In this document: in pieces, positions 1-10,797 of the stretch | Numbering within the stretch: position 1 is the stretch's first letter | Layout of the letters: every line of letters begins with the position of its first letter | Notes under the pieces: generated by a model | Databases searched by the model: none | Told to the model about the DNA's origin: nothing | What the model saw: only the letters and a program-made list of their open reading frames with translations | Made by a program: the position numbers and the translations under genes | Source of the DNA: Steinernema hermaphroditum | Taxonomy: Eukaryota; Nematoda; Chromadorea; Rhabditida; Steinernematidae | Length of the DNA: 64,000 nt | Assembly (NCBI GenBank): GCA_030435675.1 | Contig: CM059621.1 | Location: 1,240,001-1,304,000, forward strand | Direction: 5' to 3'

Positions 1-425
1 GTAAGAAATAGGTGGATTAGAATTAGGAATGCAATACCCCACTTTCGGCTTGTTCTCGCTATCCAATGTGGCTTTACCACGGACAAATACTGATACGGAA
101 AGGCAAATAAGGATGCGATGACGGAGTTCAAGATGCATGTGGCGTAACAGTAGTATATGGAATGGAACACTAGTTCGCTTTCAGTTATAAGGCTTATGAG
201 GCCTTCAGCGCGATAGCATTCATAAGGCAGGACAGGGTGAAGAGTGATAAACGCCCCGAAGAAGCTTCCAAGTAGGTCCCATATCATAACGTTCAATATC
301 AAGACTGGAAGTGATTGCATATTGGTCGGTGAGTGATGATAGACAATATACATGCTGAACAGGTTTACAGGAATGGAAACGGAAGAGCTTATGTCCAGTA
401 GTATGTTGTAGATAAGGGAACTCAT
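1..425 (-). CDS. srh-like chemoreceptor GPCR, tandem copy 1 (3' part outside window)
   Basis: This is a seven-transmembrane chemoreceptor of the nematode Str superfamily (srh/sri-like), expected in ciliated sensory neurons. Only about the first 141 codons are here; the reading frame stays open through the left edge, so the rest lies outside the window. The start is the ATG at 425, giving a protein that begins MSSLIYNILLDIS. TM1 carries MYIVYHHSPTNM and TM2 carries LPVLILNVMIWDLLG, the same landmarks as the next gene. By eye it is about 95% identical to the copy at 942-1910, so this is a recent tandem duplicate. Similarity continues upstream of the start codon (about 430-560 against 1915-2040), so the promoter was duplicated as well. 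Family placement is by recalled motifs; the exact subclass is uncertain. Confidence 0.8.
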   Translation of the reverse strand, partial: MSSLIYNILLDISSSVSIPVNLFSMYIVYHHSPTNMQSLPVLILNVMIWDLLGSFFGAFITLHPVLPYECYRAEGLISLITESELVFHSIYYCYATCILNSVIASLFAFPYQYLSVVKPHWIARTSRKWGIAFLILIHLFL

Positions 426-941
426 TCTTTGCGACACAAAACAAACACAAGAGAACTGAAAATGTATGGTTGGCAGACGTTGTGCCGTAAAACGGAATGT
501 TTCTCGAATAACAAGAAACAAAAACCGACAGTTTGTAATTAAAGGCAATGGGAAGGTGACCTCAACGGGATAGACCACGTAAACAGAAGGAATACTTACC
601 ACAGGAGGAAGGGTATTTGAGATCAGTCCATTGGGTAGTCGGACGAATTTAGCGCGCACTTTCCGTAGTGTAAAGCTTGCATAGTGGCCAAAAGCAAGGC
701 GCCAAAGAGAGCTTGGTTCTCGTACGGTTTGACTTTTACCTATTCCGCGCGTTAAAAAACGACGCGGTAGATTCACCCACCCCTGTCGAGGATCTGCTGC
801 GGTAAGGACTCATACAGCTCTCGGATTCGCTGAGATTGAATATGGAAATCCACCACCGAAGGCGTCCATCACTGAAGTGTGGGCAAACGGTAAGAGTGAC
901 GTGAAAGACAACATCAAAAGACCGCTTTTATTACACAATTA
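426..941. other. Intergenic, between tandem receptor copies
   Basis: The first ~130 bases are the duplicated upstream region of receptor copy 1, matching the region upstream of copy 2. I see no convincing gene in the rest. Confidence 0.5.
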
Positions 942-1910
942 CTATTTATGCATGTGAGTCATAGTTGTCATCACAATGACCTTGTTCTGTCTACAGATTT
1001 TTGTCAACAATTTGCGAACAGCTTGACGATAGGGCTTGAATGTGGCGATGCAGAGAATGGAAAAAACAGTGCCATGGTTGTATACAAAAACAAAGTTCAC
1101 TAGAGCGCCAATGTAGACTTGTTCCGGATTCGTCGCTGATCTGTCTAACTGCGCTCCGATGCTTATCGCTACCAAAGGGGTATAGGTGAACATGATGGGA
1201 ACAGCTGTTATGACAGCCAGATAGCGTTGGAATTTTCTATGGAGATCCATGGTTTGAGCGTTACATAGGTGAGCCATTTTTCGAAATTGACGCCTCAGGA
1301 GAAGGGAGCAAGCGATTGTGATTATTGCAGTCGCTGTGACAATTCCGATCCATGACATAGCGAAAGCCGCTCGGAATGATGAACCAGGTTGCCAACAGAA
1401 GACGCCTTTCCGAGGAGGCTTCTCTTTAAACTGATAGTCGTCGTACCGTAGGATATAGCCCAACTTGTTGACGACGTTAATGCCGGTAAGAAATATGTGG
1501 ATTACAATTAGGAATGCAATACCCCACTTTCGGCTTATTCTCGATATCGAATGTGGCTTTACTACGGACAAATACTGATACGGAAAGGCAAATAAGGATG
1601 CGATGACGGAGTTCAAGATGCATGTGGCGTAACAGTAGTATATGGAATGGAACACTAGTTCGCTTTCAGTTATGAGACTTATGAGGCCTTCAGCGCGATA
1701 GCATTCATAAGGCAGGACAGGGTGAAGATTGACAAATGCCCCGAAGAAGCTTCCAAGTAGGTCCCATATCATAACGTTCAATATCAAGACTGGAAGTGAT
1801 TGCATATTGGTTGGTGAGTGATAGTAGACAATGTACATCCCGAAGAGATTAATAGGGATGGAAATGGCGGAACTTATGTCCAGTAGTATGTCGTAGAGCG
1901 GATAGTTCAT
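942..1910 (-). CDS. srh-like chemoreceptor GPCR, tandem copy 2
   Basis: Single-exon gene for a 322-residue seven-transmembrane receptor of the Str superfamily (srh/sri-like). The start is the ATG at 1910 (MNYPLYDILLDIS). The open frame continues upstream without a better start, and this position matches copy 1. Family landmarks seen are YYHSPTNMQSLP after TM1, FPYQYLSVVKP after TM3, TMDLHRKFQRYLAVITAVP before TM6 and CIATFKPYRQAVRKLL after TM7. Length and the FKPYR tail are typical. The ligand is unknown; a role in chemosensation is known for the family and inferred here. It is a tandem duplicate of the partial gene at 1-425. Lack of introns in all five srh-like genes of the window suggests a lineage that lost introns and then expanded. 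Confidence 0.85.
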   Translation of the reverse strand: MNYPLYDILLDISSAISIPINLFGMYIVYYHSPTNMQSLPVLILNVMIWDLLGSFFGAFVNLHPVLPYECYRAEGLISLITESELVFHSIYYCYATCILNSVIASLFAFPYQYLSVVKPHSISRISRKWGIAFLIVIHIFLTGINVVNKLGYILRYDDYQFKEKPPRKGVFCWQPGSSFRAAFAMSWIGIVTATAIITIACSLLLRRQFRKMAHLCNAQTMDLHRKFQRYLAVITAVPIMFTYTPLVAISIGAQLDRSATNPEQVYIGALVNFVFVYNHGTVFSILCIATFKPYRQAVRKLLTKICRQNKVIVMTTMTHMHK

Positions 1911-2428
1911 TGTTTTCGATCGAGACCAAATGAGGAAATGAAAATGAGTGGTTTGTAGACGTAGAGTCGACCTGGAGCACAACGCTGTGTGAATAACAAG
2001 AGACACAAGCGTCTATAGGTAATTAACAGTGATGGGAAAGTAAATTCAAAAGGGGAGCGACGAAAACAAAGTGTTAAAGAACAGAAAACTGAAACGACTT
2101 ACGACGCGGGTAAGAGTTGGGAAATCTATCACGAAGTACTTCGACGTAATGTTTTTGATCCTCCAGATCTTAGAGTAGTTAGTTCGGTCTTTCATTTGTG
2201 TCTCCAACAATTGTTCTAATCGGTCGATTCAGTTGAGTGAGCGGTCATGGCCTTTCGTGCTGTCCACAATGGCCTCGGCTTCCACAAATTTCATGCATAG
2301 CTCAATCAAGATGGCTCTTCATCACAGACCAGAATCTTCTTGTGATTCGTCTGATAATCGGTATTATTGCTTGGGTGTATGGTTTATTTCAATCTGATTA
2401 TTACAATCAGATGAGTAGAACTTAATCT
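1911..2428. other. Intergenic
   Basis: The part next to the receptor start resembles the region upstream of copy 1. No gene is supported in the remainder; short open frames here lack family motifs. Confidence 0.45.
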
Positions 2429-3337
2429 TTAGCGTCTCACAAAATGCTTGATCATAAATATAGTTCGGACTCTGTATGGCTTTGTCGCAATGATAGTGAC
2501 CAATGTAGACAAGAACGGATACAATGAAACAGTCGTTGCACCGCCAGTATACACTACCATTAATAGAACTTTGTTTGCTGGAAGAAGAGAGAATGTGGCT
2601 AGTGTGGCAACGATTACAGACAGAGGAGCAACATCGAAAACAGCTATGACAAGAACAAAGACGACAAAATTTCGTCTTACGCCTTTGACAATCTTCCATG
2701 TTAATCCTTTCACAGAAGCTTTGTTGCTAACGAATTTGCTTATTTTGAAGAGCAGATACACCGCTACAAACGTGTAAGCGAGAAGATAAACAACCAACAA
2801 TGAAAGAAGCAGATACGGTGATCTGAAGTCGAATCGAGGAGTGAAATCCATGCAGTTTCTGTTGTTCATGATTAGCAGCTCCAAAGGAACAAAAACCAAT
2901 CCTGGTGCGAAGGTGAAAACCGTCAGAAGCCCAATCGACTTCTTTTCTTTGAACACAGTAAAACGCTCATGCCAAAACACTGCTGAGAAGGCGTAAAACA
3001 GCATGGCTAGTAGCAGCTGGAGCTGACCGAACAGGAACAGGTTGAACAGGATCAACATAGGTACGGTAAAGTGTTCGCCGAAGTAGGAGCCGCCAACAAA
3101 GCATAGTTCAAGTCCACATAGAGCCGTTTGGGGAGTCCACAGTATTCCAAATACAATTGTAAAGGATAGATTACACAAGGAGATTCCCACCAAATACCAT
3201 CGATAAATGCGCATAGATGGTGCGGAATGTCGGACGATTAAGTACAGAAAATATGGCTCCAGAAGTAGATCTAGGATGGCGGCGATGTGGCATAATATGC
3301 GCATTTCCACCGATGTAAGAAGCGTTGCACTATCCAT
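2429..3337 (-). CDS. Str-superfamily chemoreceptor GPCR
   Basis: Single-exon, 302-residue receptor with seven hydrophobic segments, starting at the ATG at 3337 (MDSATLLTSVEMRIL). After TM1 it has LYLIVRHSAPSMRIYRWYL, and the end has TIIATKPYRVRTIF, the K/RPYR tail shared by the Str superfamily. It is clearly a different branch from the srh-like genes beside it, being shorter and lacking the HRKFQRYL block. Its closest relative in the window is the broken gene at 5517-6442, which shares LYLI, the PSM box and ALYS/SLYP-like motifs around TM7. It lies on the same strand as both srh-like copies, forming a receptor cluster. Chemosensory function is inferred from the family. Confidence 0.8.
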   Translation of the reverse strand: MDSATLLTSVEMRILCHIAAILDLLLEPYFLYLIVRHSAPSMRIYRWYLVGISLCNLSFTIVFGILWTPQTALCGLELCFVGGSYFGEHFTVPMLILFNLFLFGQLQLLLAMLFYAFSAVFWHERFTVFKEKKSIGLLTVFTFAPGLVFVPLELLIMNNRNCMDFTPRFDFRSPYLLLSLLVVYLLAYTFVAVYLLFKISKFVSNKASVKGLTWKIVKGVRRNFVVFVLVIAVFDVAPLSVIVATLATFSLLPANKVLLMVVYTGGATTVSLYPFLSTLVTIIATKPYRVRTIFMIKHFVRR

Positions 3338-3824
3338 GGTGAATACTCAAGACGCGCCTTGGGAAGCTTTATTTTGAGAGAAAGACGCGGATTCTATCAG
3401 CCAGCGATTCTCTTGTTTTTAAAACTATTAATGCGTCAGTGTATATAATAGGTTGGAAATACTGAGAGGTTTGGATACCAGGAGTTGTATAGTAAATGTA
3501 ATCAATTCTAATCGTAATTTAATTGAGGTTAATCTTTAACATCTTATGTCATATTTACGTGTATGCCGTGACGCCCGGAAGCTTCGAGCTTTGATCTTCC
3601 TAGAGGTATAGAAAACGTTCGTGTTGCAGTTGTTTAGAATAAGAATTTTCGGATTTTGTAAGCGTTTTCAGCCAGAATCCTCACTCGTGTCGCGGTGGCG
3701 AGCGGTCGGTCCCTCCGGTCGCTCTCTGAGCGTCGGGCTGGTCAGACAGCAAACCCTGTGGCAGTTGTGAGTGTTCCGGCTTCCAGAGGGAATTGGGACA
3801 CCCGGAAGACGTAGTCCCACCACC
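3338..3824. other. Intergenic, no gene seen
   Basis: Upstream of the receptor start. The distal part (from about 3660) becomes GC-rich and merges into the dispersed-repeat patch that follows. No coding signal is supported. Confidence 0.45.
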
Positions 3825-3905
3825 GCTGACAACAACATGTCCGACGCCAGAAATCCGACGCCCGACGCTGCGTGAGATGTCATCCCGAAGGTCGCTGACG
3901 CTCTG
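3825..3905 (+). repeat. Internal fragment of dispersed LTR-like repeat family
   Basis: The segment with ACAACATGTCCGACGC followed by CTGCGTGAGATGTCATCC recurs at about 12890-12950 with the same order of blocks. It sits upstream of the terminal piece at 4020-4215, as in the second locus, so the two belong to one element family. Confidence 0.5.
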
Positions 3906-4019
3906 AGGACACCAACACTGAGGAAGACGCAACCCCCGAACCACGGACTCATCTCTCCGTAGCAAATGCGAGCTCAGAAGCCTCCTCTGACGCAGAAGCC
4001 TCCTCAAACGCCCCGAGAA

Positions 4020-4215
4020 GAAGAAGTTCGGCCGCCATTTCTGGAGTTTCGCCCATTCCCAGATGCCCCGTGAAGCGCGCCGTCTACCACCGGTTCGACA
4101 TCAACCCCGCGCCAGGAATGAAGCCGTCTACAAGTGATATCCTCTGTTGTCTATTAATTGGTGTCATGCAAGGCGTAACGCCTTTGATTCATGAAGTAAA
4201 GTCATGAAAGTCGTT
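4020..4215 (+). repeat. Dispersed LTR-like repeat, copy A
   Basis: This is one of four copies of the same ~170-base terminal unit in the window: here and 13370-13545 on plus, 5300-5470 and 11110-11275 on minus. Shared blocks are CAGATGCCC(C/T), a CGACCGGTTCGACAT-like box, GTGTCATGCAAGG, TGCCTTTGATTC and an AATAAAGTCGTGAAAGTCG-like end that resembles a polyadenylation signal. The AATAAA-like end fits an LTR or other 3' terminus. No coding region for reverse transcriptase is visible nearby. Confidence 0.6.
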
Positions 4216-4489
4216 TCGGCCAGGTTCAGATGTGTTAAGGTTGTTTTCACTGCACGTTTAAGCGGCGGTCATAATAATGACCGCCTCTTAAATGCCGTGA
4301 ACTTTATTGCTCCTTCGGTCGTGGAAGTAATTTTTTCTTGGTACCATTTTTTAACGAAAAACAAAGGTATAATAGGAGATCATACTTGTGAGCAGTGATG
4401 CCTATTGAATGCGAAATTTAACCGAATTCGAACCCGTACTTATTTTTGGACTCGTCGGTATCATTGATGGTGCCTACCCTTTTACTGGT

Positions 4490-4915
4490 GCCGGTAGCGA
4501 TCGGTCGTTCGCTAGCTCTCTCAGAAATGAGTTGATTGTTTTGGGTCGCCGTTGTCGATATCTTGATCACCTCGGCTCCCGGAAGTTTTGTACCACCAGT
4601 GAGCCGCAGTTCCAACGTCGAGAGAAAAACGTGATCAAGCCCCTTAAGAGTTGCTGGCCTTCTTGTGCCACCAACCGAATCAATGTTCGGATTTCGCCCC
4701 GTTAGCTGTGCGTCAATTCCGCACCATTCCGCACCTGGAACACAGCGAACGGAGCAGAATTCCAGCTGGAGGCACGGAGGACGACGCGGAGTCTGAGCGC
4801 TTCTTCGGACTTCAGTGGCGGCGCGGATTGAGTCGGGAGACTGGGATAATCTTCATGGCTGGACATTGGAACTACGGCTCCCTGGTGTTCTAGGCCTTCT
4901 CGGAGCCGGGATGAT
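4490..4915. repeat. Dispersed repeat with shared end blocks
   Basis: The block around 4494 (GGTAGCGATCGGTCG, then TCTCTC and GAAATGAGTT) and the end at 4860-4895 (GGAACTACGGCTCCCTGGTG) recur at 18418-18570, in part at 16905-16950, 19110-19160 and 61988-62025. This marks another dispersed family. Open frames inside it have no recognisable product and are not called genes. Confidence 0.5.
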
Positions 4916-5299
4916 GGTTGTGCCAACAACTACGGCCTTGTACGACCGCTCACTCAACTCACCCGAGTGAGTGCGTGAGCGAGTGGACGATCTGATCGAA
5001 CGCTGGGGAAACAAATGAAGGACTGTCTCACCATAGTGCCGCGGAAACAAGAAAATTTCCGATTTAGGCGTGATATTTACTCTCGCTGTATCGTAATTGG
5101 TGTCTGTTATGATGTACTGCATCCATATCCAAACCATATATCCAAGAACGTAAAACTACACTAAAGGACAGAGGAGTGCACACTTCCTAATATACCTTTT
5201 ATCAGAGAAATCGATGTAAGTGCTTGTTAATCGTCAGGATCGTTCGTGTACGTATTGACATATTATGCAGGTCCACATACATTATTTATTACATTACGA

Positions 5300-5470
5300 C
5301 TTTATGCGGCTTTATTTCGCGAGTCAAAGGCATTATGCCTTGCGCGACACCGAAATTAGACACACAGAGGATGTCTGGCAGACGACTTCATCCCTTGGCG
5401 CGGCGTAGATGTCGAACCGGTCGTAGACGGCGCACTTCACGGAGCATCTGGGATCTAATACGGGGCATCT
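5300..5470 (-). repeat. Dispersed LTR-like repeat, copy B
   Basis: Reverse-oriented copy of the unit at 4020-4215. Read on the minus strand it shows AGATGCCCCG, GTCGACATC-like blocks, GTGTCGCGCAAGGCAT, and then CTTTGACTCGCGAAATAAAG near 5310-5330. Confidence 0.6.
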
Positions 5471-5516
5471 AATAAATATAAATTTATAACATTAACAAAC
5501 AAGAATTCCTTAACCG

Positions 5517-6442
5517 CTATGTAGAAGAATAAGTTGTTTGCGAGGCAATAGTTTGCGCAACCGAAGCTCTATTTGAAAGTTTCCTCAGTAGCTTGATTGT
5601 ATACTTTCTATACGGAACAAAAATATAAATAGACGCTATCGTAGAAACAGCGGAATACATAGCCAGTGAGCTCGTTGCTACATGAACAAAAATGTTTAAT
5701 GCTTGCGCGTTTTTAACTATTGAGAAGAATTGAATGAGCACCATAGGGCAGAACATAAACAAGGCGAGCAAGATCATGGACATTATGAAGTTTCGCATCC
5801 CATTGCGCACAAGATGCAGTGTCTCAGCTGTGACATCCTTCGAGAATGAGTTGGAAAGTGCACGTATACGTCGAATTGCCATCGTGGCTATCGAAGCATA
5901 CGCAAGTATATAGCCCATGTGACACACATTGAAAATGATGAAGGTACGATTCATGGAGAAGTCGTAGCAGGTGGCGTTTACTTCTAAAAGTTGTAACAGA
6001 ATGACAGCGAAGAAACAAGGGGCAAAGACGAATACTAGTACAAGCATTAAGGCCTTTGGTGGGGTCATCTTTAAAAGTGCATTGAAGGACATGGAGGAGA
6101 CCTTTAGTGACCCGTAGAATAGCAAACTTAGAAGCAGCTGCGCCTGAATATACATCAGTGAAAACAGAAATTGGAAAAGAATAGTTCGTATGAGTGGTGA
6201 TACAGTCTTGCTTGTTATACAGCAAACATGGTCGCCCATCACAAAACTCGGCGATAAGATCGCCGAGTTTTGTGAACGCTACGTAACAGGTTGCCGAGGG
6301 ATATACCAGCAAGAAACATCTTGTGCACATGCATGGATGGTGTGGATTTAAACGTGATTAAATATAGAAAATATGCTTCAATTGTAAGGTCAGCGGCAGT
6401 AATGGAAATGATTAAGGGATCGAGCGCTTGTTCGTGTTCCAT
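5517..6442 (-). pseudogene. Broken Str-superfamily chemoreceptor
   Basis: A receptor related to the gene at 2429-3337 but with its frame broken. The first part starts at the ATG at 6442 (MEHEQALDPLII) and runs through TM1 and LYLITFKSTPSM, up to LAGISLGNL. After that the frame enters a palindromic segment (6239-6275) and stops. TM3 to the tail continue in another frame from about 6235 to 5517, ending with YIFVPYRKYTIKLL. Compared with the intact relative, about 18 residues around TM2/TM3 are missing and are replaced by the hairpin. No pair of splice sites rescues the frame. The remainder is still open for some 240 codons, so the damage is probably recent. Confidence 0.75.
6239..6275. repeat. 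Perfect 17-bp hairpin inside the receptor pseudogene
   Basis: Two perfectly complementary 17-base arms (6239-6255 and 6259-6275) separated by the 3-base loop AAG. They lie exactly where the receptor reading frame breaks. Confidence 0.95.
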
Positions 6443-7490
6443 AGATATAATATAACGAATTAGGTATGTAGATGTTTTTCTTCTCCATGTTGTTGGCCTC
6501 TGTTATTGTTGCTCAGGTTCAATTCTTGAAAAGAGGGAATACATATCATGCGTTTTGTAGCCGTGTAGGTAAGTTTAATTTACAGGAAACAGAATGGAAG
6601 ATTGAGATATTCGTAAAGGAGAAATTTTCTAAAAGGATCAGCAGCAATAAATCATAAAAATATCGATAAATATGAGACCATGTTTCTAGTCATTGTCGGG
6701 GATGAGTTGGGTGGGTTGGACGCTTGAGAACCGGCTCAGGTGCTGGAACTTCTTCAGCGTTTAGTATTTAAACATCTGTAGTCTGTCACGCAAATGCTCT
6801 CTAAGGTGGTTTCGCAGAGACGGGTTCTTGTTCCGAAAGCTGCGTCTTCGTCGGTGATGGTGTCCTCAGAGCTTATTGGTGTCCTACTAGCCATCGATCG
6901 ACACGAAAGCAGTGCTGGGGTTCCAATCCCACCGGGGGAGCGGGATATTGTTTTTGCGCAATACAAGCTCACCGTGTTCCACGTGTCCCAATCCTAATCC
7001 TTTGCTGGATTTTACTTCAAATTATGCACACTTTCTAAGACATTTGCACTGTTGTTTTTGTATTTGTGTTGCTTATTGTGTTAAGTAAACATAGAATCGA
7101 TGATAGTTCTCGTGACGTTAAGTAAGTACAGAATTACTGATAGTTAACCAAGAATAATAACCGAATAGAAATGCGCGAAGTAACGTTCGTTTCGGTCCTG
7201 TAGGTCAAGCTTAGTCAGATTCTTTAGTCAGGTCGTTGCTGAGAATAACGAACGATTGAAGCTCAGTGAATCTTTGTATTTCAGTTCGAAAGTCCATCAG
7301 CATTGCGCAATTTTTAGCTATGACTCATACTGCCTTGATGTGAATCCTCGTGATATAGAGCGAAAACAAACAGCTGCGTTTATCAAAGCCGAACTTGTTT
7401 TTCTCGTCGCAACAGGAGGAGGAGTCGATCAATACATTGGTGAGGCAGAAACGACCATCAAACGACCCTCATCTCATCGGCCTCTTGCCC
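6443..7490. other. Intergenic, no gene seen
   Basis: Short open frames on both strands lack family motifs, signal peptides or splice partners. The 3' half is the upstream region of the LAPTM-like gene. Confidence 0.4.
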
Positions 7491-8139
7491 ATGTCGTCTT
7501 CTGCAAAAATGTCGTCGAAAGCTGACCACTGTTTATGCGGGTTGATGCACGTTAGGGTGAGTTATGTCGACTTTAAGTTTGAATGAGATCAGCGTATTTA
7601 GACGGGCACAATCTGCATAGCATCGTATTGCATTGTCGCTGGTGTGCTCAACTTTCTGTTGATCCCTGGTTCACTTCTCGGTCCACTTCTTAATGTGCTC
7701 ATCGGGATTGTGACGATCTACGGAGTCAATAAGCGCCGACCGAACTTGTTGTTGCCACTCTTGATCTGCTGCGTAAGTCAAGAAGTGAAATTGAGGTATT
7801 TGTTAAATTGAGTTTTTAGGCAATAGCAATGATCTTTTGTTTCATCGCTGTTTTTGTGTGTGCCATTTTCACATATGCGCCTCAATTATTCTTCCCAAAC
7901 AAAATGGACGAAGATGAATGTAGGTCTTTGTTTCGTTGCGGCCACCAAACAAAAGGTCTTTTTTAGTGTACTACAAGAGAATGGTCGCTACGGCAGCTGC
8001 GACATTCCTCGTGTTCGCCTTCTTGCTGAACACCTGGTTTTGGGACACCACTCACAAGTGCTTCAAGTTTCTGAGACAAGAGAATGCGATTTATGTACAG
8101 GACCTCTCCGAGCGGGATCTTTATATGCAGAAGTGTTGA
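7491..8139 (+). CDS. LAPTM-like four-transmembrane protein
   Basis: Four exons fit well: 7491-7556, 7602-7772, 7820-7919 and 7967-8139, about 169 residues. The first exon ends in CLCGLMHVR and joins in frame to TGTICIASYCIVAG, recreating the HVRTGT motif known from LAPTM4/5 lysosomal membrane proteins. Four hydrophobic stretches follow (around residues 24-42, 48-65, 77-100 and 115-137), and the chain ends MQKC. LAPTM proteins sit in late endosomes and lysosomes and help transport small molecules and sort cargo; that role is inferred. Introns are 43-48 bases. The ATG at 7491 gives a short Ser-rich N-terminus before the Cys-rich motif; a second ATG lies six codons downstream. The assignment rests mainly on the HVRTGT box and the topology. 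Confidence 0.6.
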
Positions 8140-9555
8140 TCTGGAGTGGATGTTTTAGGATTGTGACCGAGAGAAGCTTTATATAATCTAAACTCTCTGA
8201 GAGTCGCCTGTTATCATTTGTTGATTATATATTTTTGTGTTAGAGATAAGCAAATCTCTGTATGGACCTCGAAGAGTGGACCTATCAGAACTCGTTACAG
8301 TAGTCCAATGGTTGTAGTAGTGACCTGAATTGTGATAACTGCGAATTCAAACGTTAATGTTACATCAGCTATGTTCCCGGGGCGATAGAATTACGCCATG
8401 CTGTGATGTGTTACATCAGTGAAGGCTTTTCGGTTAAATTTCGCAATGGAAACTATCACTCTGGCTTGGTTCACAAGGGAAGGTGACAAAATGACCCCGC
8501 ATATTTCGATTTCACAAGTAGTTCATTAGGTAGGTCATTAGCAAGGGAGTCACTGTAAAAGAGGTATCACTTCCGACCGTCAGGTTTTGTTTCGGGTTCG
8601 AATCCAAGCGGAAGCAATAGTTTGTATTTCTCTTTTTTGCGTTGTACGCGGCGCTTTGACAGCCTTACCGATTCTCAAACATTTTATTGGTGGAATACAC
8701 ATATGTACACCCAGTATGAAAAGAAAAAAATGGAAAAACTGGTTCCGCTGCGATTACGACCGGGTACCGCAATACGACGCTCGAAAGTGTTATTCCTCGA
8801 TCACATGTACACTCGACCAGGAAATATATGCAAACGATATCGTATGGTATCCAGATGACAACGCGAGGTGGGTTCCCATCAATGGAGCCGTCGAATAAAA
8901 TTGCAACGAGCTTCGACATAAGTAAGCGGTACGGCTGCAATTGGGAAGTGGAGATGTTCTCCTGTAGACACATCAGACAAACAAAAAACGATAGCTCAAA
9001 GAACTTTGTGAACGGCGTTGGTCGTATGGTATCGAGATTATGTTAATAAAACCAAAAAATCATTGAAATTTGAACAGCTCAAAACGTTCGTCACTCTGAA
9101 CTCTTTCTTCATAACCAAGAAGCAGAAAAGCATTAAACCGCTGAAGAACGCAGGAAACAAGAAGATACAGGGTGCGATCAAAACGACAATGAAATTGGTG
9201 TTCATGCAATGTTGATCATCCAGAGATCCACAGATTAGCACTTGAACTGTTGTGCATCATATTTTCACCGTTCTATCGCTCAGGTCGCCCAGATCGGAGC
9301 ATATATTTAACTTTGGCGCTGACGTCCACGAAAAGGACCATATTCCGCGTTCAGATAATCCTCGTATTAGCATATTGCGTTTGCGAATCGAAAATAACAG
9401 ATGCCAAGGTTGTTTTGATATTGACCAAAAAGGTCGCTTTTATAAATGGTGATATCGACATTTTCTCCATCAAACCGCGACGAAATTTTAGGAGAGATGG
9501 TGTTTATATCTAACTTGTTCAGAATTTTGCCTCCAGATCAAGCTATCAAGCCATC
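8140..9555. other. Intergenic, possible gene remnants
   Basis: Several open frames of 60-100 codons lie here (for example 8587-8898 on plus and 9038-9241 on minus), but none shows a family motif or joins to others by good splice sites. I cannot support a gene. A tRNA-like TTCGAATCC box at 8601 was examined and rejected. Confidence 0.4.
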
Positions 9556-10797
9556 ATGACCGCCACTCGAAATGTTGTAATTATTTTTATAGCATTAATT
9601 GCTCTCTTTTCTCTATATATCAATATCAGCATGTTCTTTGTAAAAGAAGGATGTGATACGATATGCTCACAGCAGACGGTATGTGGTCCTTAATCTACTA
9701 TCAGCTTTGTTATTCCAGACGGAGCCTCAATATCGAGACGAGCGATATCATCTCTTCAGTCAGTGCCTGTCGATCTCACTGCATCAAGTCGAAGATGGCC
9801 AGGTCTGGAACAAGATACAAGGAGCAGTCGATTACTGCAGTGGTGTTATTAAACTGAACGTAGATCATCTGGTGGCTTATCGGAACGCAGATGAAACGAA
9901 GTATCATATGGATCCGATCGATCTGAATCAGGTACAATATTATGCTATATTGTAAATAGAGATGTTCACCAATCGGTGAGAACGGATAGGATAGGTGTTC
10001 AGCCAGACCAGCCGTCGGTGCGAGAACGCAGAGGAATGGAGAATTGAGTGAATTAGAGCTTGTTTTTGTTCATCTGCGCTCTCTAGCATCGACGTGTAAG
10101 GACAGTCAATACAGATCGTCTGATCAGATCGATTGAACATCTCTGACTATGGCATAAATTTAGGTGAAAGATTGCCACATCGTCACCCTTGGAATCGGTC
10201 ATGACGTCTCTGTTGAAACAAAGCTCAAAGAGAAATATGGAGATAGATGCAAATTCCAAGGAGCCGACCCGATACCCACGAAGAACGAGGAAATTTATAA
10301 ACCTATTGGCGAATATTTCCAATTTGCCGTCGGCAATCAGACTCGTGTCGAAAGTACCATGGTCAAGGAAGGCATGTCCCTATAATCAGTTACTTATGTG
10401 AAATTATCCTTTAGATCCAAACTCTGAGGCATACACTTTGAAAGACTTTTCTCATGTGGAATTTGTCGAGTTCCTCCGTGATAAAGCACAAGTACCTCGC
10501 CGCCAGATAATCGACGAACTTCTCGTTGACATCGAGTACGCAGAGTATGCTATGTTGGACTACTTCTACCTGAACGGCAAGCTGGACAAAGCTGGATATA
10601 CTGTTTGTCAGTGGAACGGCGAATTCCACATTCCAAACGATGCTCAAAAGGCGGAATTCGGGAAATTCATCAAACAGGTTACAAAGGATGAACGCTATCT
10701 TTTCTTCCACCTCATTGACGTTGGCCACATTCGTGCATATTTTGTTAACGTCGCCGATCAACGGTGTTTTGATCGTTATGTAAAGGGAAGAATATAA
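9556..10797 (+). CDS. FkbM-type methyltransferase domain protein (nematode family)
   Basis: Four exons: 9556-9678, 9719-9931, 10164-10371 and 10415-10797, giving 308 residues. The N-terminus (VVIIFIALIALFSLY) is a signal anchor, so the enzyme probably sits in the Golgi or ER membrane. The methyltransferase core shows DCHIVTLGIGHDVS, the FQGADPI strand and LLVDIEYAEY, which matches the FkbM motif (L/I)-x-(L/V)-D-(I/V)-E-x-(A)-E. Later blocks CQWNGEFH and GHIRAYF are typical of the nematode branch. The family transfers methyl groups from S-adenosylmethionine; the substrate is unknown here. Exon 3 joins exon 4 in frame only if a GC donor (G|GCATGT at 10371) is used; this join is the least certain part. 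The start is set by the ATG preceding the anchor. Confidence 0.75.

Noticed and set aside
4409..4705. 98-codon open frame on plus
   Set aside because: Lies in a dispersed repeat, has no motifs or splice partners, and overlaps equally open frames on the other strand.
8568..8615. tRNA B-box-like GGTTCGAATCC with short pairing arms CTTCCG/CGGAAG
   Set aside because: The arms are only about 40 bases apart, and there is no D-arm or anticodon arm, so it is not a tRNA gene.
9556..10797. FkbM methyltransferase as a bacterial transfer
   Set aside because: The gene has spliceosomal introns and the sequence style of a family widespread in nematodes; nothing in base use sets it apart.
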